A stretch of 48,896 nt of DNA, from NCBI GenBank assembly GCA_019455045.1, contig JACFND010000016.1, forward strand, positions 1 through 48,896. The letters are read 5' to 3'. This stretch comes from Flavobacteriia bacterium. GTDB taxonomy: Bacteria > Bacteroidota > Bacteroidia > Flavobacteriales > Weeksellaceae. Within the stretch, counting starts at the first letter, position 1. Every line of letters starts with the position of its first letter. The position numbers were made by a program, and so were the translations under genes. Below are positions 34,762 through 42,934 of this stretch, one piece after another. Below the pieces are notes generated by a model. The model was not told where the DNA came from. It searched no databases and saw only the letters and a list, made by a program, of their open reading frames with translations.

Positions 34762-35256
34762 ATGAACAAATTTAAAACACTGATTCTCATCCTGTTTGCA
34801 AACTCATTTTTATTTGCACAACAAATTGAAATTCCAAACAATGTCAAACTCGAAACCGCCGATGACTACAAAAACACTGAACCACAGGTCATCAAAGCGG
34901 TTGACTGGCTGGTCAATACGCCGGTTTCTCAAAATCCGGAAAAACGAGCAGCTGTCAATGCTTTCCTGCTTCAATGGTTGAGCGGAAGTCCCTCTGTTTC
35001 CATCGTAGTGGCAACCGGTGTTGCACCGATGGACTGCGGCGACTGTCTGATGGTCTTTATGGGCGGCTGGGCAAAATACAGTCTGAACAACAATTATTCA
35101 TCCGACAAGATCGAATGTGCAACGGCCGGCGTTGAAACCGCAATTGAATTTTATGAAAAAAATAAATCTGCGCTCGGAAAAAATTCGGATATGGAGAAAC
35201 TGATCAAACAAAAGAACAAAGGAAAACTGAAAGAATATCTTCAGTCGAAACTTTAA
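34762..35256 (+). CDS. secreted protein, function unknown
   Basis: The 164-aa product has a signal peptide ending in LFAQ. The mature protein begins QIEIPNNVKLETADDYKNTEPQVIKAVDWLVNTPVSQNPEKRAAVNAFLLQWLSGSPSVSIVV and includes C-x2-C in DCGDCLMVFMGGW. Similar small secreted proteins with FLxxWLxGxPxV and MVFMGGW motifs occur in Flavobacteria. Composition is host-like. No function is known. Confidence 0.62.
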   Translation: MNKFKTLILILFANSFLFAQQIEIPNNVKLETADDYKNTEPQVIKAVDWLVNTPVSQNPEKRAAVNAFLLQWLSGSPSVSIVVATGVAPMDCGDCLMVFMGGWAKYSLNNNYSSDKIECATAGVETAIEFYEKNKSALGKNSDMEKLIKQKNKGKLKEYLQSKL

Positions 35257-35310
35257 ACCTGCAGAAACAGAAAAGTTTGCCGATCCAATTTCTACTCAAA
35301 AAATCAAAAC

Positions 35311-35970
35311 ATGAGAAAAATTACAGCATTGATACTGATACTGTTGTCGGCTGCGGCTTTTGGACAAATCACCCAAACAGAAGATGATCCGTTTGATGTC
35401 AATTATGGTGTAATGTTGGATAGAATTGACAGTTCGCTGTTGAAGGATGTACAAATCGTGAAATTTAAAAAATCGGAAGGTGTGATTTTCCCAAAAGAAT
35501 ATGCAGAACAATTTTTTGGAGATCCAAAGGTTGTTTACTTTACACCGGATGCTGCGCTTATCAAATCGATCGACTCTGAAATCATCAGTCAGTATTGCGA
35601 AGCCTACCAAAGATTTAATGAGAATGTATGGGCCAAAGTGATTAAAAGGATAGAAGAAAAAGAAGACCCGGAAAGCCTGGAGAACGCAAGGAAACAGAAA
35701 GCTGAAGAGAAAAAAGGATTGGAGAGAAACTGTCTCAGGCGACAAAAGGATTTGATCTATTTTGACCGCCAATACATCGGTTATACCAACAAAAACGGAG
35801 AAAGAATCATTTATATTCAGCTGCTTGATTTCAGAGAAGATCCCTACCATCTCAAACCTGAATTTAAAAATTCATGGATAGTCGGCTGGCACGGCTGGTT
35901 TGAAACCAATAGAGCTCCGGTTCACTTTCATATTGACAAAAACCTGCTGACGGTGAATGAGGATATATAG
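35311..35970 (+). CDS. secreted protein, function unknown
   Basis: The 219-aa product has a signal peptide ending near AAAFGQ. A Lys/Glu-rich segment (VIKRIEEKEDPESLENARKQKAEEKKGLERN) probably forms a helix between two globular parts. The C-terminus contains WIVGWHGWFETNRAPVHFHIDKN. No domain is recognised. It is an isolated gene with host-like codon use. Confidence 0.5.
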   Translation: MRKITALILILLSAAAFGQITQTEDDPFDVNYGVMLDRIDSSLLKDVQIVKFKKSEGVIFPKEYAEQFFGDPKVVYFTPDAALIKSIDSEIISQYCEAYQRFNENVWAKVIKRIEEKEDPESLENARKQKAEEKKGLERNCLRRQKDLIYFDRQYIGYTNKNGERIIYIQLLDFREDPYHLKPEFKNSWIVGWHGWFETNRAPVHFHIDKNLLTVNEDI

Positions 35971-36145
35971 ATTGGTTTTGGAATTGAGTATATTTGGGTT
36001 TAAGTCGGATTGCCAATTGTTATGAAAATAGGAATATTTAAGAAAATAATTCCAAATTTTTAATCATAAAGAATACCAGAAAGCAGTTAAAGAACCGGAA
36101 AACGAACTGCATAAGACAGCATAAAAGGAACTTATGTTACTCATA

Positions 36146-36170
36146 GGACGTCCCACGGGTCCCAAACGTC
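36146..36170. repeat. 9-bp tandem repeat before the second four-helix-bundle gene
   Basis: GTCCCACGG (36150-36158) and GTCCCAAAC (36159-36167) are tandem 9-mers, followed by GTC, ending eight bases before the ATG at 36178. G+C-rich in an AT-rich region. Confidence 0.55.
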
Positions 36171-36177
36171 ACTAAAG

Positions 36178-36762
36178 ATGAAAGATAAAGATAAAAATAC
36201 AGAAGGTTTTATCCCAAAGCATGGAGGATATCGCAATCTGATAACTTATCAGAAAGCAGAAATCATCTTTGATGCTACCGATTATTTTACAAAAAGAGCT
36301 TTTGGGAGATTTGACAGAACCAATGGCCAGATGGTTCAGGCAGCCAGAAGCGGTAAACAAAATATTGTAGAAGCCAGTATGGCTTCCGGCACTTCAAAGG
36401 AAGCAGAAATAAAGCTGACCAATGTGGCACGGGCATCTTTGGAAGAACTGAAAATTGATTATCTGGATTTTTTGAGACTCAACAAATATGAAATTTGGGG
36501 AATCGATCACAGATATACCAAAAGGTTCAGAGAATTAAACAGAACGCCCAATGCAACTTACGAAATCTACAAAAAAGCATTGGAACACGACCAAATTGAG
36601 ATATGTGCCAACAGCATGATCTGTCTGATAAACATTGTGAGTTATTTACTTTCGCAGCAAATTAAAACTTTGGAAAAAGAATTTTTGGAAGAAGGCGGAT
36701 TGAGAGAAAGAATGACCAAAGCAAGAATTGAAAAACGAAATCAAAACAGGGATAAGAAATAA
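36178..36762 (+). CDS. four helix bundle suffix domain protein (TIGR04258-like)
   Basis: The 194-aa product contains the S23/IVP-like four-helix bundle (LITYQKAEIIFDATDYFTKRAF, MVQAARSGKQNIVEASMASGTSKEAEIKLTNVARASLEELKIDYLDF) and the extended suffix (YEIYKKALEHDQIEICANSMICLINIVSYLLSQQIKTLEKEFLEEGGLRERMTKAR) that defines the longer subfamily. It has no export signal. It is a paralogue-like cousin of the gene in the sdh operon, again preceded by short tandem repeats and without reverse transcriptase nearby. Function unknown. Confidence 0.85.
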   Translation: MKDKDKNTEGFIPKHGGYRNLITYQKAEIIFDATDYFTKRAFGRFDRTNGQMVQAARSGKQNIVEASMASGTSKEAEIKLTNVARASLEELKIDYLDFLRLNKYEIWGIDHRYTKRFRELNRTPNATYEIYKKALEHDQIEICANSMICLINIVSYLLSQQIKTLEKEFLEEGGLRERMTKARIEKRNQNRDKK

Positions 36763-36865
36763 GCAACAGCTGTTTTTGAGTTTGCGATTAGGAAGTGCCA
36801 AATGAGTTAAACTAATTTGAATTTTTAATTGTGAGGTGATGAGGTTCTTCAACTTTTTTTAATGT

Positions 36866-36895
36866 TTTGAGTGAGATAGGGATTGTTTATATTTG
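36866..36895 (+). promoter_or_regulatory. promoter of the HEPN-nuclease unit
   Basis: TTTG (36866-36869), 18 bases, TATATTTG (36888-36895); the ATG follows five bases later at 36901. A near-perfect consensus promoter. Confidence 0.6.
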
Positions 36896-36900
36896 GAGTT

Positions 36901-37644
36901 ATGCAAAATTCAATAAATCTAAAAGAATCAATATTTAGTAACATTCCAACCGAACTGAGTCGAAAGTATGTATTTATTATGGAGGGAATTAGATATGCCT
37001 ATGGAATGATTGATTTGACATTTGAAAATCTACAAAAGGTGATTTTAAAAGCCTCTGTTAGCAAAGAGGTGAATAATCTTTACTGTTATGAAATTTTTAA
37101 AGAAGCATGGTCGATTATAGATTTAAGTTGGAGGCTTAGAAACATAATATGTTTATTTAATAGTCGACCAGATGAAATCAAGGAAAATGTGGACAATCCA
37201 ATAGATATTACTTTCTTTAATTCAATTCGAGAATTTAGGAATACATTACAACACATTGATGAGAGAATCAATGAAGTTCTTATTCCTGAAAACACTTATT
37301 TATGGGGAACATTATCTTGGATTTACACAAAGGATATTCAAACGTTTTACTCTATTTTATTAGCACCTGGACACCCTCGACCTGGACATCCTCGAGGCTT
37401 TGGGAAATTAATAAACCCAGCAGGCCAAACAATTTATAGACCTATATCTCATATTACACTCAACTCAATAAATAGACAAAAATTAGAAATAAGTTTAAAT
37501 TTAACAGAATTACGTATAAATATCAACCAAATGATGTTAGAAATAGAATCAGTTCTTAAACCACAAATTGAGAAAATGGATAATAGTAAGAGATTTGCAC
37601 AAGACCTAATGATAGTTGTTAAGATGGCTCCCGTAATGGACTAA
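36901..37644 (+). CDS. HEPN-motif protein, possible RNase
   Basis: From ATG 36901 the product is 247 aa, MQNSINLKESIFSNIPTEL. The helical region FFNSIREFRNTLQHIDERI has R113-N-x3-H118, the Rx4H HEPN ribonuclease motif, within helices as in HEPN domains. The upstream in-frame start would overlap the -7 box. A 15-bp tandem duplication gives PGHPRPGHPRG near residue 157-166. AT-rich composition contrasts with neighbours. The gene is 24 bases upstream of the LRR-nuclease gene, so they form one transcript. HEPN assignment is by motif only. Confidence 0.5.
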   Translation: MQNSINLKESIFSNIPTELSRKYVFIMEGIRYAYGMIDLTFENLQKVILKASVSKEVNNLYCYEIFKEAWSIIDLSWRLRNIICLFNSRPDEIKENVDNPIDITFFNSIREFRNTLQHIDERINEVLIPENTYLWGTLSWIYTKDIQTFYSILLAPGHPRPGHPRGFGKLINPAGQTIYRPISHITLNSINRQKLEISLNLTELRININQMMLEIESVLKPQIEKMDNSKRFAQDLMIVVKMAPVMD

Positions 37645-37668
37645 GTATATGATAAAAAATATTAATCA

Positions 37669-39333
37669 ATGTCCTATAACCAAATAGACATATATACAAT
37701 AACAGAATTAGACGAATTAAGAAATAATATTCGTGACAAATACAATGATTATAATATAGTTTTACGCGGGAAACTAATTGAGACCTTTAACGGATTTGAA
37801 AGAATAAATAATTCCTTTTCTATTATTGCTCCAAATTTATATTCATTGGGAGATCTGAAAATTATCGACGGGAATTTTTCTATTAGCTCCTCTGCCGGAA
37901 AACCAAAATTAAATTCATTAGGCAAATTAGAAAGAATAAATGGTGAGGGCTATTTAAGACATTCTAACATATCGGACTTAGGAAACTTAAATTATGTACA
38001 TGGTAAATTAAATTTAAGAGATACACCCATAGAAAATTTAGGGGTTTTAAAGTATGTTGGTGGAGATCTTTTTTTGCCAAAAAGATTGGAAGGGAAAATA
38101 GACCTTAGTGGAATTGAAGTAAAAGGAAAGATCAAATTTTGGAAAGATGAAAGTTATAAGATAATAAAACCTATCGATGCTGTTGAAGGTTTGTTAAAAT
38201 CACAACATGAAATTCCATATTGGAAGCATTCATACATTTCATCATTTTCTGCAATAGAAAATGCTACAGCTGAACAAAAAGAATTTTACAAATATTTTAA
38301 ATACGAATTTTTTAATAGTCGTTATATAAATTTAGAAGGCAACAGTAATTATGTCTTCGTCTTATTTTATGATTTTTTAAATCAATATCTAAGAAATAAA
38401 AATTTTGAAGAATTATTCAGCAGGTACACCATACTCGCCAGATATTATCCATTAACCAAAAGCTATGCATACCGGATTTTCATAGAGATACTTAAAGGAA
38501 AAAAGAGATTTGAGGAGGCCTGGGAATATGAAAAGAAAATTTGCATTTCCTCTATTAAAACAGTTTGGGAATATGATCAATTATTAAATCGGAATTTATT
38601 TGATTCATCAATAATTTTAAGATTAGCAAATTATAAGCATCTGACGGATTTTGGTCAAAAGAATATAAAACAAATAGCACCTTTTATTGAACAGACTTTC
38701 GCGAAATTTGAAGAAAAACTTGAATCTAGACGTTTTTTAAACCTGTTTTTTGATAATAATTTATTTTACAAAAAAGTAAATGGTGAATACGAACCCAAAT
38801 ATTATTTAAATTTTTATTCTTCACCTGCTGAATTTGAATTTTATAATTCAATTGATGAGGACGCAAAAAAGAGAAATTATACAAATCCCTTTCCACACGT
38901 AGTGGAAAAAGCAATAATTAATCAGTTAAAAATAATTATTAAAGATGCGGAAGATTTATATCGGATTGATATTGGGATGCCAAAGATCGGAGAAGGATGG
39001 ATTAGCGAAACAGAATTGTTTTATAAATTAAAAAATCGTTTTAAGGAACAGCAGGTTATCCATCACGGAAACCCTAAATGGTTAGGAAGGCAACACTTAG
39101 ATATATTTTTTCCAAAACTTAATATTGGAATTGAATATCAAGGCCTACAACATTATGAGCCTATTGATTTCTTTGGTGGCGAAAAAGCATTTTTGAAAAA
39201 TCAGGAACGGGATTTAAGAAAAATTGAATTATGTAGAAATAATAATTGCCATTTAATTCATGTTAAAAAAGATTATGATTTTGAAAGTTTATGCAATGAA
39301 ATTGAATTAGAAATCCTAAAACGAACAAAGTAA
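37669..39333 (+). CDS. leucine-rich-repeat protein with a C-terminal PD-(D/E)XK nuclease-like domain
   Basis: The 554-aa protein has N-terminal repeats of the LGxLxxIxGxxxxSxS type (about 60-145: SLGDLKIIDGNFSI, SLGKLERINGEGYL, DLGNLNYVHGKLNL, NLGVLKYVGGDLFL), a helical middle part (FYKYFKYEFFNSRYINLEGNSNYVFVLFYDFLNQ) faintly like TerB-N, and a nuclease-like end with E-x2-L-FYKLK, D478 (HLDIFF), E489-Y-Q491-G and a later QERDLRKIELCR. The catalytic K is replaced by Q. AT-rich and next to the HEPN gene; a defence role is inferred. Confidence 0.6.
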   Translation: MSYNQIDIYTITELDELRNNIRDKYNDYNIVLRGKLIETFNGFERINNSFSIIAPNLYSLGDLKIIDGNFSISSSAGKPKLNSLGKLERINGEGYLRHSNISDLGNLNYVHGKLNLRDTPIENLGVLKYVGGDLFLPKRLEGKIDLSGIEVKGKIKFWKDESYKIIKPIDAVEGLLKSQHEIPYWKHSYISSFSAIENATAEQKEFYKYFKYEFFNSRYINLEGNSNYVFVLFYDFLNQYLRNKNFEELFSRYTILARYYPLTKSYAYRIFIEILKGKKRFEEAWEYEKKICISSIKTVWEYDQLLNRNLFDSSIILRLANYKHLTDFGQKNIKQIAPFIEQTFAKFEEKLESRRFLNLFFDNNLFYKKVNGEYEPKYYLNFYSSPAEFEFYNSIDEDAKKRNYTNPFPHVVEKAIINQLKIIIKDAEDLYRIDIGMPKIGEGWISETELFYKLKNRFKEQQVIHHGNPKWLGRQHLDIFFPKLNIGIEYQGLQHYEPIDFFGGEKAFLKNQERDLRKIELCRNNNCHLIHVKKDYDFESLCNEIELEILKRTK

Positions 39334-39420
39334 CAATGTAATTCTTCAAACAAAAAAAAACTTTCCCCTCCCCTGTAACATTCCCCACAATTCAGCTACC
39401 AATTGAATAAAATTACTGCT

Positions 39421-40182
39421 ATGAAAAAACTATTTTTTTCCTTTTTGGCTGTTCAGTTCGCAATCTCAATCAGCGCACAGGACAAACCCCAGTATCTGGA
39501 AGTGGATTATCAGATGGAGGTGAAACTGGATATTGAGGAAGTACTCAACAATGTGCCGGCAGAATGGCGTGCAGCCGTTCAGGATCAGCTGAAAATGGAG
39601 ATGGGAAAAGGCATCTTTTTGGATTACAAACTGAAAACCAATAATCTGGAATCTGAATACAAGATGCAGGAGAAACTCAGCAATTCACAGTCGGGCGGCG
39701 GAATGATCGCTAACCAGATTGCCGCAATGGACAAAGAACCGCTGTTCAAAGATCTGAAAGAAGGTTTTTATCTGAAACCTTATGATTTTGGAAAAGCTTA
39801 CATCATCAAGGATTCGCTTCAGAAATTTGACTGGAAGATTACAAGAGAGAAAGAACAGATCGCAGGTTTTGATACTTTCAAAGCAACCGGCGTGATGAAT
39901 GATTCAATCAACGTAACTGCCTGGTACACACCCAAACTGAATTTCAAAGACGGTCCCGATCGCCTGTGGGGTCTGCCCGGTCTGATCCTCAAAGCCGAAT
40001 TTACTGCCAACGGCGCAGATCTGGTCATCACAGCAGTCAATGTGGCGGTGAAAGAAGATGAATTCAAAATCAAAAAACCTTCAAAAGGTCAGACATTGAC
40101 CGAAAAAGAGTTTGCAGAGGAAATGAAGAAGCTGCAGGAACAGTACAAAGATATGTACGGCGGCGGCGTTGATTCGGAATAA
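39421..40182 (+). CDS. GLPGLI family protein
   Basis: From ATG 39421 the product is 253 aa with a signal peptide ending in SISAQ. The family motif appears as LWGLPGLILKAEF; the preceding AWYTPKLNFKDGPDR is also typical (TIGR01200). These are exported Bacteroidota proteins of unknown function, often linked to outer-membrane assembly or carrier systems. Host-like codon use resumes here. The gene is convergent with the TSP3 lipoprotein gene (14 bases apart). Confidence 0.9.
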   Translation: MKKLFFSFLAVQFAISISAQDKPQYLEVDYQMEVKLDIEEVLNNVPAEWRAAVQDQLKMEMGKGIFLDYKLKTNNLESEYKMQEKLSNSQSGGGMIANQIAAMDKEPLFKDLKEGFYLKPYDFGKAYIIKDSLQKFDWKITREKEQIAGFDTFKATGVMNDSINVTAWYTPKLNFKDGPDRLWGLPGLILKAEFTANGADLVITAVNVAVKEDEFKIKKPSKGQTLTEKEFAEEMKKLQEQYKDMYGGGVDSE

Positions 40183-40196
40183 ATCGGATTTGATTT

Positions 40197-40499
40197 TTAC
40201 GGACAGCCCATATTGAAAGGCGAACCGTACTGGTACGGACATTCGTCCTTGTCGTCGGGCACTCCGTCCAAATCAGAATCGGTGGAAAGTTTGCGGTTGA
40301 ATTCAGCCGAAAGTTTTGAATCGTCCGGACAGCCCATATTGAACGGCGAACCGGCTTCGTTCGGACAGGCATCCTTAAGATCGTGAACACCGTCCAGATC
40401 GACATCCGACCATTTTTCGGAAATCACAGCGTGCTGCTGAGCGCAGGACGTCAGCAAAAAACCTAAAACCAATATGTAATTTAAATTTTTCAATTCCAA
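40197..40499 (-). CDS. small lipoprotein made of thrombospondin type-3 repeats
   Basis: The 100-aa product starts MELKNLNYILVLGFLLTSC, a lipoprotein signal with the lipidated cysteine at 19. The rest is two calcium-binding TSP3 repeats (DVDLDGVHDLKDACPNEAGSPFNMGCP and DSDLDGVPDDKDECPYQYGSPFNMGCP). Such repeats usually connect to an OmpA domain; here the protein ends after the second repeat. The coding DNA shows a 126-base internal duplication. It follows the VIT-vWA-OmpA gene on the same strand by 16 bases, so it is probably co-transcribed and perhaps derived from it. Confidence 0.75.
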   Translation of the reverse strand: MELKNLNYILVLGFLLTSCAQQHAVISEKWSDVDLDGVHDLKDACPNEAGSPFNMGCPDDSKLSAEFNRKLSTDSDLDGVPDDKDECPYQYGSPFNMGCP

Positions 40500-40515
40500 A
40501 AGGGTTGTTGCAAAG

Positions 40516-42756
40516 TTAATTGATTAGCTTGAAAACAACCCTTCTGTTTTCAAAATTCTTTTGATTATCGCAGACTTCCTGAGGTCTGCACTCTGGATGA
40601 AGCAGTTCGGTATCCCCTTTTCCGACGATTTTCAGCCGACGGATATCCACTCCTTTTTTCTTCAAATATGCAACCACCGCCTTTGCCCGATTGACCGAAA
40701 GCAGCATATTGTATTCTGCAGTTCCGGCGGCATCGGTATGACCTTCAACGATAAAATCTTTGTCTTTCATGCTCTGAATGATCGAAGCGGCAGTATTGAG
40801 TTTTTCATAAAATTCGGGCTTGATCACAAACGAATCAAAATCAAATTCGATGCCTTCAATCATCCGGTTCACCTCCATCGCCATCTTTTCCTCTTTGGTT
40901 TTGGGACAGCCCTTTCGGTCGTTCACACCTCGGTCAAACGGACAATCGTCCACCGTGTTAGGCATTCCGTCAAAATCAGAATCAAAATCATTCTGAAACA
41001 CCAGCACATTGTTGATATTTGAATAAAGCGAAGTCTTTCTGCCCTTGTTGTCATTCAGATTTGCATAAGATTCCTGAAGAAATGAGGTATAAGGCGTTGA
41101 AATATTCAGCTCCTCGCCCAACTGTACGATCTGGGTTCTGTATCTTCCGGTTTTGATGCAGCTCTGGCCGCAGCGTTCCTCTTCCTGCAGCAGAAAATCA
41201 ATCTTTTGTCTTGCCCACAGATATTTGAGGATGGCCAGATCGTCATTGTTTTTTTCGTTTGGCAGACTGAATTCCTTCCGATAATCTTTGTCGCCGGTCA
41301 CACCGGTCAGCACCAGTTTCGGATCTCTGGTTCCGCTGCATTCCTTGCTGACAAAACTCGAAGATTCGCTCGACAGAAAACCGTTGAACTGGTTCGGATA
41401 GGTTTCTTTGAGATTCAACTCTCTGGAACTGACTTCAATATGTCTGAGCAGCGGCGTACGGATCAGATTAAAGAAATCATCGAGTTCCTCGCTTGCATAT
41501 TCCTGATCGCTGATCAGAACAGGTTTGGTCCCTCCTACTGCAGCCAGCTGCTGAAGCGTCTTCCTGCCGATTTCATATCCGATTCCGAAAACAAAATACT
41601 GTGCATATCTCAAATTTTCCTTTAATCCCTGATACAGCTGATAATCTGCGCCGAACATTCCGTCGGTCACCAGTACCACGATCCGGTTGAATTCTTTTTC
41701 GGGTTTGTACTGATAAACTTTTTCCATCGCTTCGACCAGTCGGGTCTTTCCGGTCCCGGTCTGACTGTTGATGGCTTCTATCGCCAATGCTTTATTTTCG
41801 GCTGTTGCCAAAACCGATTTCTCTGCAAAAAATCCGCTTTCTCCTGCAAAAAACAGGATGTTGAATTTTTCTTCGGGATTCAAATCATCCAAAATCCGGC
41901 TGACCAGTTCCTTTGAAGTATCGAGCGGAAAACCGACCATAGAACCTGAAACATCCATTACAAAAATGTATTCTCGCGGTGCAATGTCTTCGGGTTTGAG
42001 CAGTTTTGGCGGATCGACAATTCCAAGAATATAACGGCAGCCTTTGTCTTCATAAACCAGCATTCCGGCTTCTGCCTTGTCTCCTCTTGTGCTGAATTTC
42101 AGATCGATATCTGATTTAATTTCTGTTCCGCTGTAAGTATGATTAAAATATCTGGATGAAATTTTCTTCAATTCCGACGGATAAGGACTGATCTCAGATT
42201 CTGTAATCGGCGTCGGACTGATGATATGAAACTGAAAATTAAATTTTTGGGGAATCTCTTTGTAATTTTCGGTGATAAATGAAGGAATCGTCAGAAATTT
42301 CCATTCGTCTTCGGCATCGACTTCCTTGACATATTTGAGCACCACACGGATTTCTTCATCCTTTGGGAAATTGGCGAGTTTCAGACTGACAAACGAATCC
42401 ACGTTATGAATCAGCCCGATTTTCTTTCCTTTCTTATTTTCGGCCAATACCTGTTTTCTGATATTGTCCATATTTTTTGATTCGAGCGTAAAAATCTTTT
42501 CGGGATAATAAACCGTCAGCTCATAGAGCGAAGCATCGGACGAAATCGGAAAAAGATAAGATGCCGAATCCGTATTTTCAACCGAAAATGACTGATAGAG
42601 TCTGACATCTGCGGTTGTGCCGACCACATTGACTTCAAGCGACTGTGTTTTCAGTTCGATATCACCCTTTTCGGACCATAGCTGAGGAATCCGGTCATCT
42701 TGGCAAAAGACCGATGTGAAAATCAATAAAAGGCTAAAGGTCAGTATATTTTTCAT
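40516..42756 (-). CDS. secreted VIT - von Willebrand A - TSP3 - OmpA fusion protein
   Basis: The 746-aa protein has a signal peptide ending in VFCQ. A VIT domain (about 20-155) is followed by a vWA domain with the metal-ion MIDAS motif DVSGSM (about 270) and TDGMFG (about 365), a TSP3 repeat (DSDFDGMPNTVDDCPFDRGV, about 605) and a C-terminal OmpA domain (FDFDSFVIKPEFYEKL, VEGHTDAAGTAEYNMLLSVNRAKAV). The OmpA part should bind peptidoglycan and the vWA part protein partners, tying an envelope complex together. It is a normal composition gene, followed by the TSP3 lipoprotein. Confidence 0.9.
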   Translation of the reverse strand: MKNILTFSLLLIFTSVFCQDDRIPQLWSEKGDIELKTQSLEVNVVGTTADVRLYQSFSVENTDSASYLFPISSDASLYELTVYYPEKIFTLESKNMDNIRKQVLAENKKGKKIGLIHNVDSFVSLKLANFPKDEEIRVVLKYVKEVDAEDEWKFLTIPSFITENYKEIPQKFNFQFHIISPTPITESEISPYPSELKKISSRYFNHTYSGTEIKSDIDLKFSTRGDKAEAGMLVYEDKGCRYILGIVDPPKLLKPEDIAPREYIFVMDVSGSMVGFPLDTSKELVSRILDDLNPEEKFNILFFAGESGFFAEKSVLATAENKALAIEAINSQTGTGKTRLVEAMEKVYQYKPEKEFNRIVVLVTDGMFGADYQLYQGLKENLRYAQYFVFGIGYEIGRKTLQQLAAVGGTKPVLISDQEYASEELDDFFNLIRTPLLRHIEVSSRELNLKETYPNQFNGFLSSESSSFVSKECSGTRDPKLVLTGVTGDKDYRKEFSLPNEKNNDDLAILKYLWARQKIDFLLQEEERCGQSCIKTGRYRTQIVQLGEELNISTPYTSFLQESYANLNDNKGRKTSLYSNINNVLVFQNDFDSDFDGMPNTVDDCPFDRGVNDRKGCPKTKEEKMAMEVNRMIEGIEFDFDSFVIKPEFYEKLNTAASIIQSMKDKDFIVEGHTDAAGTAEYNMLLSVNRAKAVVAYLKKKGVDIRRLKIVGKGDTELLHPECRPQEVCDNQKNFENRRVVFKLIN

Positions 42757-42911
42757 CGATGAAAATATTGGGCAAGATAGAAAAAAATGAGCGAATCCGG
42801 TAGTTTAAGAGCTTGTTTAAAATAATGCAAAGATGGTTTGGAACAGCGCAGATATTCTTTTTTGGTAAAATTTAAACAAGCCCAATAATAAATCCGTAAA
42901 GAAATACTTAT

Positions 42912-42919
42912 TATTTTTG
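42912..42919 (+). promoter_or_regulatory. -7 promoter element of the cupin gene
   Basis: TATTTTTG, 15 bases before the chosen ATG at 42935. An alternative TTG start at 42917 would lie within it. Confidence 0.45.
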
Positions 42920-42934
42920 TATAAAATCTTTTTT

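Noticed and set aside
36021..36060. Short ATG frame after a TATATTTG box at 35989
   Set aside because: Only 12 codons; the promoter-like box resembles the cassette entry site but lacks the GTGTTA end, and no hairpin element follows.
40201..40400. Repeat in the TSP3 lipoprotein as a mobile element
   Set aside because: It is an in-frame coding duplication of a calcium-binding motif, not a transposable sequence.
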